64,000 nt of DNA from Solibacillus sp. R5-41 (lineage in GTDB: Bacteria > Bacillota > Bacilli > Bacillales_A > Planococcaceae): the NCBI RefSeq assembly GCF_002736105.1, contig NZ_CP024123.1:4168001-4232000 (forward strand), given 5' to 3'. The notes below the pieces were generated by a model. The model did no database searches and was not told where the DNA came from. It saw only the letters and a list, made by a program, of their open reading frames with translations. Below are positions 31,805 through 41,776 of this stretch, in pieces. Numbering within the stretch: position 1 is the first letter of the stretch; the number at the start of each line of letters is the position of its first letter. The translations under genes and the position numbers were made by a program.

Positions 31805-34249
31805 TTAGTTAGTAGGCACACTATTTTGGCTGTGCACCATAAATTCTTCATTTACGAAATCTAACACAACTTTTTGAGTCTTATCAATTTCACCTTTTAA
31901 TAGCTCTTCTGATAAGCGGTCCTCTACGTGTTTTTGTATTGCACGACGTAATGGGCGGGCACCATATTGTGGATCATAGCCTTCTTCCACAATTTTTTGA
32001 AGTGCTGCATCCGTTAACTCTAACTCGATATCCTGCTCTTTTAATCGATTTATTAAAGACTGCGCCATAAGAGTAACGATTTCCTTTAAGTGTTCTTTTT
32101 CTAATGAATGGAACACAATCATTTCATCAATACGGTTTAAGAACTCTGGACGGAATGCCTTTTTCAATTCCTCTAGCATCGTCCCTTTCATATCTTTATT
32201 CTTCGTTGTCGTATCCCCAACATTAAAACCAACATATTTTTGATATTTAAGGGCATCTGCTCCAACGTTCGATGTCATAATTACAACCGTATTACGGAAA
32301 TCTACTGTTCGGCCCTTCGAATCTGTTAATCGCCCATCTTCAAGCACTTGCAATAAAATATTGAACACATCTGGGTGCGCCTTTTCAATTTCATCTAAAA
32401 GCACAACAGAATATGGTTTACGACGAACTTTTTCTGTTAATTGTCCCCCATCGTCAAACCCTACATAGCCTGGAGGTGAACCAACTAAACGAGACGTCGA
32501 ATGCTTTTCCATATACTCAGACATATCGACACGAATCATCGAATCCTCATCACCAAACATGACCTCTGCTAAAGCTCGTGCTAGCTCTGTTTTACCTACA
32601 CCCGTTGGACCAAGGAATACAAATGAGCCAATCGGACGTTTCGGATCCTTTAAGCCTGCTCGAGCACGGCGAATTGCACGAGAAATCGCTTCTACCGCCT
32701 CGCTTTGACCAACTACACGTTTGTGTAATTCTTCTTCAAGATTTAATAGTTTTGCGGATTCTTCCTGAGCAATTTTTGAAACAGGAATTCCGGTCCACAT
32801 CGCAACTACTTGCGCGATATCATCCACATTTACTGTAGATTCCTCTTTTCCTTGCTTCTCTTTCCACTCTTTTTTCATTTGCTCTAATTTTGTTTTTTCC
32901 TTTTGTTCTGAGTCACGAAGCGCTGCGGCCTTTTCAAATTCTTGGCTAGATACAGCGGCATTTTTCTCAGATTTTATGCTTTCTAAACTATCTTCTAACT
33001 CTTTTAAATTTGGCGGAACCGTATAAGAACGCAAACGTACTTTTGAACCAGCTTCATCAATTAAATCAATGGCTTTGTCTGGTAGGAAACGATCTGAAAT
33101 GTAACGGTCTGATAATTTCGCTGCCGCTTCCACTGCTTCATCAGTAATTTTTACACGGTGATGCGCTTCATAACGATCACGTAGCCCTTTAATAATTAGA
33201 ATCGTTTCATCAACAGTCGGCTCATCTACTTGAATTGGCTGGAAGCGGCGTTCAAGTGCTGCATCTTTTTCAATATATTTACGGTACTCATCCAATGTCG
33301 TCGCACCAATACATTGCAATTCTCCGCGTGCCAAAGATGGCTTTAAAATATTTGATGCGTCAATCGCACCTTCTGCACCACCAGCGCCAATTAAAGTATG
33401 CAGTTCGTCGATGAATAAAATAATGTTCCCCGCTTGGCGTATTTCATCCATTACCTTTTTTAAACGATCCTCGAACTCACCACGGTATTTCGTTCCTGCT
33501 ACGACTGTCCCCATATCTAAAGTCATTACGCGTTTGTCACGTAAAATTTCAGGCACTTCATTATTCACAATTTGCTGTGCTAACCCTTCTGCAATGGCTG
33601 TTTTACCAACGCCAGGCTCACCGATTAATACCGGATTATTTTTTGTACGACGAGATAATACTTCAATGACACGCGTAATTTCCTTTGAACGACCAATGAC
33701 AGGGTCAAGTGAACCTTCACGCGCTATCACTGTTAAGTCACGTGCTAAACTATCTAATGTTGGCGTATTAACGGTTTGGTTCATTGGTGTCCCGCTACCA
33801 TTAGTTGTGTCATTATTCCCTAAAAGTAATAATACTTGCTGACGAGCCTTATTAATACTTACGCCTGTATTAGCTAATACACGCGCTGCAACGCCTTCCC
33901 CTTCACGAATTAACGCTAATAAGATATGCTCTGTTCCGACATACGCATGACCGAGTTTACGTGATTCATCTAAAGATAATTCAATCACCTTTTTTGCACG
34001 CGGTGTGTAATGGACAATCGGACCAACCTCTTCTGTTCCTTTTCCTACAAGCTCTTCAATACCCGATTCAATCATTTTTGGACTAATATTAATTGCCTCT
34101 AATGCTTTTGCGGCAATTCCACCACCTTCACGAATAAGGCCAAGTAAAATATGCTCTGTTCCAATTTCTTTATGCTTCCAGCGAATTGCCTCTTCTTGAG
34201 CAAGTTGTAACACCTTTTGTGCGCGTTGTGTAAATCGATTAAACATCAT
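31805..34249 (-). CDS. clpC: ATP-dependent Clp unfoldase ClpC
   Basis: 814 residues: two N-terminal Clp repeats (3-145), first AAA+ module with [14 protein letters not shown] (about 210), a middle UVR-like coiled region, and second AAA+ module with [14 protein letters not shown]. Partners are MecA/McsB adaptors and ClpP. It is the fourth gene of ctsR-mcsA-mcsB-clpC, overlapping mcsB by four bases, and is under CtsR control from 36388-36404. Confidence 0.97.
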   Translation of the reverse strand: MMFNRFTQRAQKVLQLAQEEAIRWKHKEIGTEHILLGLIREGGGIAAKALEAINISPKMIESGIEELVGKGTEEVGPIVHYTPRAKKVIELSLDESRKLGHAYVGTEHILLALIREGEGVAARVLANTGVSINKARQQVLLLLGNNDTTNGSGTPMNQTVNTPTLDSLARDLTVIAREGSLDPVIGRSKEITRVIEVLSRRTKNNPVLIGEPGVGKTAIAEGLAQQIVNNEVPEILRDKRVMTLDMGTVVAGTKYRGEFEDRLKKVMDEIRQAGNIILFIDELHTLIGAGGAEGAIDASNILKPSLARGELQCIGATTLDEYRKYIEKDAALERRFQPIQVDEPTVDETILIIKGLRDRYEAHHRVKITDEAVEAAAKLSDRYISDRFLPDKAIDLIDEAGSKVRLRSYTVPPNLKELEDSLESIKSEKNAAVSSQEFEKAAALRDSEQKEKTKLEQMKKEWKEKQGKEESTVNVDDIAQVVAMWTGIPVSKIAQEESAKLLNLEEELHKRVVGQSEAVEAISRAIRRARAGLKDPKRPIGSFVFLGPTGVGKTELARALAEVMFGDEDSMIRVDMSEYMEKHSTSRLVGSPPGYVGFDDGGQLTEKVRRKPYSVVLLDEIEKAHPDVFNILLQVLEDGRLTDSKGRTVDFRNTVVIMTSNVGADALKYQKYVGFNVGDTTTKNKDMKGTMLEELKKAFRPEFLNRIDEMIVFHSLEKEHLKEIVTLMAQSLINRLKEQDIELELTDAALQKIVEEGYDPQYGARPLRRAIQKHVEDRLSEELLKGEIDKTQKVVLDFVNEEFMVHSQNSVPTN

Positions 34250-35343
34250 ATAGAATCCTCCCCTTTTTCCCCATTATTAAAACTTTCATCTTGTTGTCGT
34301 AGTTTATCTTGTAACAGCTTTGCACGATACATATCGCGTTCAGCTGGCTGCAACGTTGTTCCGACATATTGCTGGATAAATCCCGGCTGGATTAATAACA
34401 TACATTCATTCAGTCGACTTTGAGAAATCGGCTCTAATAACCCTAAACTTACACCGAGACGAATATTAGATAAGCAACTTGCCGCTTCCTCACTCGATAG
34501 AATTTTCGCATATTTTAAAGTACCGAGTGACCGACTCAAACGATCTTCCAAAGTCGATGGTGCGCGAATAAGTAATGCCTTTCGAGCACTTTGCTCTTTT
34601 TTAATCACTTGTTCGACAACATCACGTAACTCCTGCAAAATGTCCAATTCAGATTTCCCTAGAGTTATTTGGTTTGAAATTTGGTAAACACTACCTAAAT
34701 TTTCACTACCTTCTCCATATATACCCCTTACAACCATTCCTAATCTTGTCATCATTTGAATTAATGCATTCATTTGTTTCGTAAAGGTTAGGGCTGGTAA
34801 ATGTAACATGACCGATGCTCGCAAACCTGTACCGACATTTGTTGGACAGCTCGTTAAATAACCAAATCGCTCTTGATATGCATAAGTAATATGCTGACTT
34901 AAATAACGGTCTATTTTGCGCGCTTTCTCAAATGCATCTTCAATGTGCATTCCGCAGGCTAAACATTGTATTCGGATATGGTCTTCTTCATTCACCATAA
35001 TACTGAATGACTCATCTTCTGTTAAAAAAACAGAACCAATTTTTTTACGGTTCGCTAAATTGGGGCTAATTAAATGTTTTTCAACCAAAATTTGACGCTG
35101 TAATTGTGGTAAATCTTTTATAGGAAAATGAGAAAAATGATACGGGTTCTTTTCATGTGAAAATAAAGCATTCATCAATTCATCTTCTATTCCTTGTGCT
35201 TCCTCTTCAGTAAAGCTATTCGGAAATCGTGTCCTGGCAATATTTCGAGCAAGTCGAATGCGTGTACTTATGACGATATCCGAATCATCCTCATTTCGCA
35301 TCCAGCTTGGATTGGCATTCGTTAAAAAATGCTCGATATTCAT
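34246..35343 (-). CDS. mcsB: Protein arginine kinase McsB
   Basis: 365-residue phosphagen-kinase-fold enzyme with substrate/ATP loops [16 protein letters not shown]-like ([11 protein letters not shown]) and [20 protein letters not shown]. It phosphorylates Arg to mark proteins for ClpCP and inactivates CtsR. It overlaps mcsA by four bases. Confidence 0.96.
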   Translation of the reverse strand: MNIEHFLTNANPSWMRNEDDSDIVISTRIRLARNIARTRFPNSFTEEEAQGIEDELMNALFSHEKNPYHFSHFPIKDLPQLQRQILVEKHLISPNLANRKKIGSVFLTEDESFSIMVNEEDHIRIQCLACGMHIEDAFEKARKIDRYLSQHITYAYQERFGYLTSCPTNVGTGLRASVMLHLPALTFTKQMNALIQMMTRLGMVVRGIYGEGSENLGSVYQISNQITLGKSELDILQELRDVVEQVIKKEQSARKALLIRAPSTLEDRLSRSLGTLKYAKILSSEEAASCLSNIRLGVSLGLLEPISQSRLNECMLLIQPGFIQQYVGTTLQPAERDMYRAKLLQDKLRQQDESFNNGEKGEDSI

Positions 35344-35882
35344 GATTGCTCCTCACCTCCCAAATTAACTTTACTTTCAAGCAAGCGAATTTCATCTCGA
35401 AATTTTGCTGCATCTTCAAAATGTTCCGCTAAAATAGCCCGTTGCAATTGTTCACGTAGCGTCTCTATTTGGTACTTTATTTTTTCTATAGAAATCGTTT
35501 GCTCTTTAAAACCAACATGCTTTGTACCAGCTTGAATACGTTCAAGTAACTGTGGCAATTGCCCACTAAACGTTTCATAACAATTTTCACAACCAAACTT
35601 ACCTTGTTTTAAAAATTGTCGATACGTCAAACCACATGTGGGACAATTCGTTGTTTTTTTCTCTGTTGCTTGTTTAATTTCTTTCGTAGTCGAAGCTGGT
35701 AAGAAATTCAACCAATTGGAAATAAATTGATGAATTGAAACAGGCTCATTACTTGCTTCAAATTGAAACGGGTGAAATTGTGCAGCACATATTTCGCAAT
35801 AATGCCGTTCAACTTTTTGTTCATTTTGAATTTGTGTAACGGTCACATTAGCAGGTCTTTGCTTGCAATGTCCACATATCAT
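35340..35882 (-). CDS. mcsA: McsB activator McsA
   Basis: 180 residues with CxxC zinc pairs at CGHC (3-6), CEIC (29-32), CPTC (about 79) and CENC (about 98), then a C-terminal UVR motif. It activates McsB. Located between ctsR and mcsB as in B. subtilis. Confidence 0.94.
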   Translation of the reverse strand: MICGHCKQRPANVTVTQIQNEQKVERHYCEICAAQFHPFQFEASNEPVSIHQFISNWLNFLPASTTKEIKQATEKKTTNCPTCGLTYRQFLKQGKFGCENCYETFSGQLPQLLERIQAGTKHVGFKEQTISIEKIKYQIETLREQLQRAILAEHFEDAAKFRDEIRLLESKVNLGGEEQS

Positions 35883-35894
35883 TTAACAGCCCCC

Positions 35895-36359
35895 TCACTT
35901 CTCAAACGAAATTACTTTTAACATCGCACGCATAATATGTGCCCTTAGTTGATCACGTACTGGCAATGGTAATTGTAATGTCTCACGATCCATTGCCGCT
36001 CTCATAATCGTTGCCTCGCGCTCGGAAATAATCGCTTCTTCAAGCATTCTGTAAATTATGCGATTTGCATTTGTTTGCGCTATGCCCTCACCAATTTGTG
36101 TGTCCATTTCATCTAATAAATCTTTTTTTGAGTGGATTGTTACGCGCAAAATTCGAATATAACCCCCACCTCCACGCTTACTTTCTACAAGGTAACCGTG
36201 TTCAGCAGTAAATCGTGTATTAATGACGTAGTTGATTTGTGAAGGTACACATTGAAACTTATCGGCAAGTTCACTCCGTTTAATTTCAATATGTCCTTGT
36301 CCTTTTAATTCAATAACCTCTTTTAAATACCCTTCAATAATGTCAGATATATTACTCAT
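35895..36359 (-). CDS. ctsR: Stress-gene repressor CtsR
   Basis: 154 residues from ATG 36359, nine bases after GAGGTG; the GTG four codons earlier lies inside that site. Winged HTH with the Gly-rich beta-wing SKRGGGGYIRI that reads the CtsR box and is the heat sensor/McsB target. First gene of the operon and autoregulated by a CtsR box. Confidence 0.97.
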   Translation of the reverse strand: MSNISDIIEGYLKEVIELKGQGHIEIKRSELADKFQCVPSQINYVINTRFTAEHGYLVESKRGGGGYIRILRVTIHSKKDLLDEMDTQIGEGIAQTNANRIIYRMLEEAIISEREATIMRAAMDRETLQLPLPVRDQLRAHIMRAMLKVISFEK

Positions 36360-36387
36360 GCTGTCTTTCACCTCACTACCAACTGAC

Positions 36388-36404
36388 TTTGACTATCTTT
36401 GACT
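36388..36404 (-). promoter_or_regulatory. CtsR operator
   Basis: Minus strand reads AGTCAAA-GAT-AGTCAAA, a perfect tandem heptad matching the known RGTCAAAnanRGTCAAA consensus. It lies immediately downstream of the -10 element (36407-36412). Confidence 0.95.
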
Positions 36405-36406
36405 TA

Positions 36407-36436
36407 AATATACAATAGGCAAAAAACTAAATGCAA
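36407..36436 (-). promoter_or_regulatory. ctsR promoter
   Basis: TTGCAT (36431-36436), 18-base spacer, TATATT (36407-36412), sigma-A type. The CtsR box follows it so bound CtsR would cover the transcription start. Confidence 0.75.
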
Positions 36437-36460
36437 ATTATAAACCCTGCTCACGAAGAT

Positions 36461-36649
36461 CAATTACGCCTCGGCGTAATTGCGTCCAGATGTTTTTCGA
36501 GCTCGCTTGAAAAACTCCCCTTAAAATCTGTGACACCGCCGGGGCATTAACTTGATTCAGCCTGGGTTTGAACCCTCAATGAATTTAGGTCATACTTGGC
36601 ATTCATCCCCCACTTATAGAAATAAGAACTTTCTGCTGAAACAAGTTAA
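36461..36649 (+). repeat. Full-length copy A of an intergenic structured repeat
   Basis: About 190 bp. It starts with the near-palindrome AATTACGCCTCGGCGTAATT. It contains a hairpin GTTTTTCGAGC/GCTTGAAAAAC and ends with a long-range stem joining 36546-36560 to 36636-36650. It aligns along its length with the inverted copy at 44373-44562 at roughly three-quarters identity by eye. No open reading frame is visible. Confidence 0.85.
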
Positions 36650-36725
36650 TTTCTCTATTTACTTATGGGGATTTTCTTGAAAATTTATACATTTAATATT
36701 TGGTTCGAACAACCTTTGTCTGTTC

Positions 36726-36774
36726 CAAATAAAAAACCACCATTCCAACAAAAGTTGAAATAGTGGTTTTGCGC
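36726..36774 (-). terminator. Terminator after the DUF4870 gene
   Basis: AACCACCATTCCAAC and GTTGAAATAGTGGTT form a 15-base stem with mismatch and an AAAA loop; U run on the minus strand. Confidence 0.85.
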
Positions 36775-36793
36775 TTTGTGGGAAAGTTAATTG

Positions 36794-37099
36794 CTAAACC
36801 CAACGACCTACAATTGGGTAATTCCAATCTGAACCGGATAATGCCTTAAAAATGCCAATAACTGGTGCAATCCAGAAAATTGCCAAGAATATTAATAAGA
36901 ATGGTAACCCAATTAATATAAATGAAAGTACTCCCGCAATGGCGATAAAAATACCAAAAATAACTTGGAATAATAACGCTTGCATCGAAATTCGTTTCAC
37001 ATCTTCTTCAGTACTTATTATGAAAAATAGAATCGGGACTAAAAAGGGAGCAAAAAATGCGCTTGCATGAATAATTACTTTTGACCATTTAGATTCCAT
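36794..37099 (-). CDS. DUF4870-family small membrane protein
   Basis: 101 residues with two or three hydrophobic segments (about 10-28, 40-72) and a C-terminal aromatic ending YPIVGRWV. The pattern of the family, small multi-span proteins of unknown function, fits. It is a single gene flanked by terminators. Confidence 0.7.
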   Translation of the reverse strand: MESKWSKVIIHASAFFAPFLVPILFFIISTEEDVKRISMQALLFQVIFGIFIAIAGVLSFILIGLPFLLIFLAIFWIAPVIGIFKALSGSDWNYPIVGRWV

Positions 37100-37229
37100 T
37101 TGTATTCAACCTCACTTTGATTTAAATTAATTAATCCCGCAGTAACGGGCAGTATGACCCCTACTAATAGAAGTAATACCTAATTTACGTGTGGAACTTC
37201 AAAAAGATTCATAAATATAAGCTGAACAA

Positions 37230-37270
37230 AAATAAAAAATCTCGACTATGATCATCGAGATTTTTTATGT
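37230..37270 (-). terminator. Terminator after small membrane gene
   Basis: AATCTCGA and TCGAGATT flank CTATGATCA, with A and T runs outside, so it can act on either strand. Confidence 0.8.
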
Positions 37271-37279
37271 ATTGCATCG

Positions 37280-37495
37280 TTAATAGGGACCTCGATCATC
37301 TGGATTATCCCCTTCTTGAGGAAACAGGAAATACGAGATGACTGCCGTTAAAATGGCTGCACCAATAGCAATAAACAACCGATTTTGTTCTGAAACTTCT
37401 TGATAATTATTCACCAACATAATATACGAGGCAATAGCAACGCCAATAGATAAGGGTAATACAAATTTTAAACGACCTTTATGAAACTTCATCAT
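37280..37495 (-). CDS. Small two-span membrane protein
   Basis: 71 residues from ATG 37495 (MMKFHKGRLKFVLPL), six to nine bases after AAAGGA. Hydrophobic helices at about 11-29 and 41-60, with a short acidic C-terminal tail (GDNPDDRG). No family recognised. Single gene upstream of its own terminator. Confidence 0.6.
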   Translation of the reverse strand: MMKFHKGRLKFVLPLSIGVAIASYIMLVNNYQEVSEQNRLFIAIGAAILTAVISYFLFPQEGDNPDDRGPY

Positions 37496-37669
37496 ACAAC
37501 GTCCTTTACTTGTAAATATAAGTTGTTTTTCCACCCTATATTTTACATTGTTTAAAATTAAAATACAAATGTCACTATTTTTCGCAACATATAGTAAAAT
37601 AATACTGATTATCTTACTAAAAAGGCGTATTATGTTTATAACCGAGAAAATTATGAAACGAGGAAAACA

Positions 37670-38983
37670 ATGGTTAATTGGTTCTCTAAATCATCTAAAG
37701 CTTCAAATCAAACATTTTTTGATCCTGCGAAATATTCTAATGAAGTTTATTTAGACATTTCCAAATACCCTGAGTTAAATAAGCAGCTACAACTATTGAA
37801 ATTGACACGTGAGGATTTAGCAATCATTAAACAGCTTCAGCCCTATATACATGACATCATTCCTGTCATGATTGAACAATTTTATGGGGCTATTAGTTTG
37901 AGCCCTGATTTAGTAAAAATCATTAAAAACACCACGCAAATCGAGCGTTTAAAAGTAACATTAAATAAACATTTAGAAGATATCTTTAAATGTCGAATTG
38001 ACTCTGCTTACATCGAAGAACGCAAAGTTATTGCACATGTTCATGTACGAATCGGATTAAAATCAAAATGGTATATTGCCTCATTCCAATCGTTGATGAC
38101 GACATTTATTGATTTTATCCAAACGATAGATATGCCTTCACATGATATGGGACGTGCGATAAATGCATTTTCAAAATTAATTAACTTTGAGCAACAGCTC
38201 GTTATTGAGGCGTACGAGCTTGAAGAACAACGTATTCGCAATGAAGATGAGATAATTAAACAAAAGTTAATTGATCGTATTCAACGCACCGCAACAGAAT
38301 TAAATAGCATCAGTGATGAAACAAATGCGTCGCTTCAAGAAATTGCAGGGCAAACAGAAGACATCACACTTGCTACAAAAGAAGGGCTGAATTTAGTAGC
38401 AGAAACTGAGGATAAATCCACTATTGGTACAACCCATCTCGCTACCCAAACAGCTCTGATGGTAACGGTATTAGATGGTGTAGATATTTTAGAGACTTCC
38501 ATGGTGAATTTACGCCGTTCTTCTCAAAAAATTTCTGAAATTGTTGGTCTCGTTACAGGCATTGCCGATCAAACGAACTTACTTGCTTTAAATGCCTCGA
38601 TTGAAGCAGCAAGGGCAGGCGAGCACGGGAAAGGTTTTGCAGTTGTCGCGGATGAAGTACGAAAACTTGCGGAAGAAACGAAAAATGCCGTGCAAAATGT
38701 TTCTCATCTCATTCAAGAAACCGAAGTAAATATTGAACAAATGTCCACTTCTGTTACGAGTGTTGATGAGCAAATAAAAATGAGTGTCGAAACACAAAAA
38801 AGTTTAGCGGACTCCTTTACATCCATTACCGAAGCGGTGTCAGGAATTAAATCAAAATATGAAGATACGACAGAGGATATCCAATCGATTTCTACTGTTA
38901 TTACAGGCTTAACACAAACAGCTACACTTGTATCCACTTCATCTGATTCTTTGTTGCGCATTGTTCATGAATTACACGATTGA
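37670..38983 (+). CDS. Globin-coupled chemoreceptor (HemAT-like)
   Basis: 437 residues. The N-terminal globin sensor (about 20-185) has the [13 protein letters not shown] block whose His125 is the likely proximal heme ligand, and an FY pair near 71-72 where HemAT uses Tyr. No transmembrane helix follows, so the receptor is cytosolic. The C-terminal methyl-accepting signalling domain has the conserved tip [16 protein letters not shown]. It probably senses oxygen and signals to CheA. Ends with a terminator at 39003-39046. Confidence 0.88.
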   Translation: MVNWFSKSSKASNQTFFDPAKYSNEVYLDISKYPELNKQLQLLKLTREDLAIIKQLQPYIHDIIPVMIEQFYGAISLSPDLVKIIKNTTQIERLKVTLNKHLEDIFKCRIDSAYIEERKVIAHVHVRIGLKSKWYIASFQSLMTTFIDFIQTIDMPSHDMGRAINAFSKLINFEQQLVIEAYELEEQRIRNEDEIIKQKLIDRIQRTATELNSISDETNASLQEIAGQTEDITLATKEGLNLVAETEDKSTIGTTHLATQTALMVTVLDGVDILETSMVNLRRSSQKISEIVGLVTGIADQTNLLALNASIEAARAGEHGKGFAVVADEVRKLAEETKNAVQNVSHLIQETEVNIEQMSTSVTSVDEQIKMSVETQKSLADSFTSITEAVSGIKSKYEDTTEDIQSISTVITGLTQTATLVSTSSDSLLRIVHELHD

Positions 38984-39002
38984 CATAAGTTGCACGAAAA
39001 CA

Positions 39003-39046
39003 AAAATTCACCACTTCGTTACTTTACGAAATGGTGAATTTTTGTC
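39003..39046. terminator. Bidirectional terminator between the receptor and thioesterase
   Basis: AAATTCACCA and TGGTGAATTT arms around CGTTACTTTACG, with a T run on both strands. The convergent genes share it. Confidence 0.85.
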
Positions 39047-39072
39047 GTATATAATTAATACTTGCCGTAAAA

Positions 39073-39561
39073 TTAGCCTCTTCTTTTTTTAGATAGTGCG
39101 CGTTTTGCTTTCCGATGTTCTTGACGAATGGGTCCAGTATCAAATAAATGTTTTTCAAAATCGGTGTTCGGTTCTACTGCTGGGATTTCTCTCGGTTTAC
39201 CTTGTTCATCAATTGCTACCATCGTTACAAAGGATTCTGTCGTTAGTTTTTTAGAACCATTTTTAATATTTCGAGTAACAACTCGGACATACACTTCCAT
39301 CGATGTACGCCCAGTGCCTGTTACAATCGCCTCCAACTCAATCATATCTCCTGCATATGCAGCCGAAACAAAATCAACCGAGTCAAAGGATGCTGTCACA
39401 ACTTCCCCTTGTGCGTGTTTCATCGCTGCAATTGCCGCGATTTCATCAATATAAGCTAATACTTTCCCCCCAAAAATTGAATTATGATGATTTGTATCGG
39501 GTGGTAATACTAATCGCGTTTGAATTGTGCGGGAGTAACTCATTGGTAATACGGTATTCAT
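39073..39561 (-). CDS. Hotdog-fold acyl-CoA thioesterase
   Basis: 162 residues with the conserved NHHNSIFGGKVLAYIDEIAAIAA helix and ASFDSVDFVSAAYAGD. It resembles the YkhA/YciA-type acyl-CoA hydrolases, with a basic C-terminal tail (RKAKRALSKKRRG). Substrate range unknown. Confidence 0.85.
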   Translation of the reverse strand: MNTVLPMSYSRTIQTRLVLPPDTNHHNSIFGGKVLAYIDEIAAIAAMKHAQGEVVTASFDSVDFVSAAYAGDMIELEAIVTGTGRTSMEVYVRVVTRNIKNGSKKLTTESFVTMVAIDEQGKPREIPAVEPNTDFEKHLFDTGPIRQEHRKAKRALSKKRRG

Positions 39562-39628
39562 CGTAAAACATCCTTTCCTTAATACGTTTCATGTTACTAC
39601 TTTCTTTCGTTGGATCGTAGCCGTTCAC

Positions 39629-41056
39629 TTAAAAGTTTAATTTCATTGTAATGAATTTTAAGTCTGTCATTTCTTCAATTGCATATTTAATACCTTCTCT
39701 ACCATAGCCACTCATTTTTACGCCACCATACGGCATATTGTCTACACGGAAAGTCGGAATATCATTAATAATGACCGTACCCGCTTCCAACAAATCTGTG
39801 GCTCTCATTGCGTCAGTTAACACATTTGTATAAATTGCGGCATTTAATCCTAACTTCGATTCATTGATATATGCAATTGCTTCATCTAACGTTTCATAGG
39901 GGACGATCGAAACAATCGGTGCAAATGTTTCATCACATACAATTTTCATATGAGGCTGTACATTCGTCATAACAGTTGGCGTACATGTACGCGCTGTAAA
40001 CTCCGCGCCTGTCTCAACAACCGCTCCCTCACTAACTGCCTGCTCAATCCAATTTTTTATGCGTGTAACTTCACCTGGATGAATCATTGCACTAACATCT
40101 GTATTTTCTTGAAGTGGATCACCTACGACAAGCCTTTTCGTCTCTTCTACAAATAGCTTCGTAAACTTTTCATAAATGGATTGGTGCACATAAATACGTT
40201 GCAATGAAATACAAACTTGTCCAGCAAATCCAAATGCACCACTCACGCAGCGTTTTATTATTTTTTCAAGCGGTGTCGAAGGCTCTACAATTAGCCCCGC
40301 ATTTGAACCAAGCTCCAGCGTAATTTTGCGCAAGCCAACCTTTTCTTTCAGTTTTAACCCGACTGTGCCACTTCCTGTAAACGTTACTTTTTTAACGAGA
40401 GGATGCGTTACCAATCGATCACTTAATTCGCTTCCACTTCCTGTAACAATTTGTAGTGCGCCATCTGGTAAGCCTGCTTCCTTAAAAATTCCCGCCATTA
40501 CAATTGAGCTTAATGGCGTTTGTGTAGCGGGTTTTAAAACTACCGTGTTGCCTACTGCAAAGGCAGGACCTAATTTATGTGCGATCAAGTTAAATGGAAA
40601 GTTAAACGGCGTAATCGCTGTAACTACACCTAGAGGGATACGCTTTGTATAACCGATTCGATCCGTCACACCTGGGGCTGCATCCATCGGTACCGTCTCC
40701 CCTGTCAATTGTTTAGCGGATTCAGCGGCGAACTGATACGTTGCAATTGTTCGATCGATTTCTACTAAGCCTGCCGCTATCGGTTTGGCTGCTTCCATTG
40801 CTAAAATTTCAGCAAGTTCTTGTTTTCTCTCTCTCATAATCGCAACAACTTTATATAAAATTTCAGCACGCTCATAGGCAGGGACATTTTTGAATGTCTG
40901 AAATACGTTATGAGCACCCACAATCGCACGCTCTACATCTGCCGGCTTTGCTTTTGCCACCTTTGCTATGACCTCGCCTGTATAAGGTGCGGTTAAGTTA
41001 TAGTATTCTTTTGTATGTTCCCAAACTCCATTAATCCATAATTTTGTTTCTTTCAT
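39629..41056 (-). CDS. NAD(P)-dependent aldehyde dehydrogenase
   Basis: 475 residues, full-length ALDH fold: cofactor region TPFNFPFNLIAHKLGPA, general-base Glu in LELGSNAGL, catalytic Cys in GFAGQVCISLQR. The sequence type resembles lactaldehyde/glyceraldehyde-type ALDHs. Separated from the DUF779/ALDH pair by 346 bases that hold a terminator and a parS-like site, so it is not co-transcribed with them. Confidence 0.85.
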   Translation of the reverse strand: MKETKLWINGVWEHTKEYYNLTAPYTGEVIAKVAKAKPADVERAIVGAHNVFQTFKNVPAYERAEILYKVVAIMRERKQELAEILAMEAAKPIAAGLVEIDRTIATYQFAAESAKQLTGETVPMDAAPGVTDRIGYTKRIPLGVVTAITPFNFPFNLIAHKLGPAFAVGNTVVLKPATQTPLSSIVMAGIFKEAGLPDGALQIVTGSGSELSDRLVTHPLVKKVTFTGSGTVGLKLKEKVGLRKITLELGSNAGLIVEPSTPLEKIIKRCVSGAFGFAGQVCISLQRIYVHQSIYEKFTKLFVEETKRLVVGDPLQENTDVSAMIHPGEVTRIKNWIEQAVSEGAVVETGAEFTARTCTPTVMTNVQPHMKIVCDETFAPIVSIVPYETLDEAIAYINESKLGLNAAIYTNVLTDAMRATDLLEAGTVIINDIPTFRVDNMPYGGVKMSGYGREGIKYAIEEMTDLKFITMKLNF

Positions 41057-41100
41057 TTCAATTGCTCCTTTAATGCCGCTATTCCCTCTTTAGCTTCTAT

Positions 41101-41130
41101 TTAGCGGAAGTTCCCCACTTTTATAGGCTG
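41101..41130 (-). repeat. Decayed fragment of the intergenic repeat (right end)
   Basis: AGCGGAAGTTCCCCACTTTT (from 41104) then ATAGGCTG matches AGCAAAAGTCCTCCACTTCT in copy 44373-44562. Only this end is recognisable. Confidence 0.5.
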
Positions 41131-41212
41131 TTAGATAATTGCGGATTTTAAACTACCTTACAACCGGTGTCCTAAATATCCAGTAAAGTATCATTCATCT
41201 CTTATATAAAAT

Positions 41213-41228
41213 TGTTTCACGTGAAAAC
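41213..41228. promoter_or_regulatory. parS-like centromere site
   Basis: TGTTTCACGTGAAAAC matches the ParB-binding consensus TGTTNCACGTGAAACA at 14 of 16 positions; the last two bases are swapped. It lies in a non-coding gap, and an origin-proximal location is expected for this gene neighbourhood. Confidence 0.75.
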
Positions 41229-41362
41229 AGAATTAACATATTTGGTATAGATTTCATAGACCACACTAATACCTGAAAGCTTCCTTTTGCATTCTCTCAC
41301 GCCCTTAAAAGTATTATACGCTTATTTTTCTAAAGTGAATGACCTTTCTTCACATCAAAAAG

Positions 41363-41399
41363 ACACGAAAAAGTATGATCCCCTACTTTTTCGTGCCTA
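41363..41399 (-). terminator. Terminator after DUF779 gene
   Basis: CACGAAAAAGTA and TACTTTTTCGTG flank TGATCCCC. It closes the ALDH-DUF779 transcript. Confidence 0.85.
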
Positions 41400-41402
41400 C
41401 TA

Positions 41403-41759
41403 TTACTGTTTCAGTTGTTCGAGTTCCATTTTATTAAATGCACGAGAGCGAGATAAGAAGCGTTTCCCTTCCACTCCTTCAAGGGAAAACATGCCACCGC
41501 GCCCATCCACGACATCAATAATAATTTGTGTATGTTTCCAATAATCATATTGATTTTTGTGCATATAAAACGGACTCTCCCCAATATAGCCTAATAAAAT
41601 ATCCTGATTGCCAACGATTAAATCACCATCAGGGTAACACATCGGCGAGGAACCATCACAGCATCCACCTGATTGATGAAACATAACCGGACCATGGCGC
41701 TCTTTCAACTTGCCAATTAACGCTAATGCTGCATCGGTTGCCACAACACGTTCAACCAA
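41403..41759 (-). CDS. DUF779 protein
   Basis: 118 residues from a TTG eight bases after AGGAGG. Motif HQSGGCCDGSSPMCYPDGD (residues about 28-46) with three conserved Cys is the family hallmark. DUF779 genes commonly sit next to an ExaC-type aldehyde dehydrogenase, as here (17-base gap). Function unknown; a redox, metal or chaperone role is only inference. Confidence 0.88.
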   Translation of the reverse strand: MVERVVATDAALALIGKLKERHGPVMFHQSGGCCDGSSPMCYPDGDLIVGNQDILLGYIGESPFYMHKNQYDYWKHTQIIIDVVDGRGGMFSLEGVEGKRFLSRSRAFNKMELEQLKQ

Positions 41760-41776
41760 TTTTTGCACCTCCTCTC

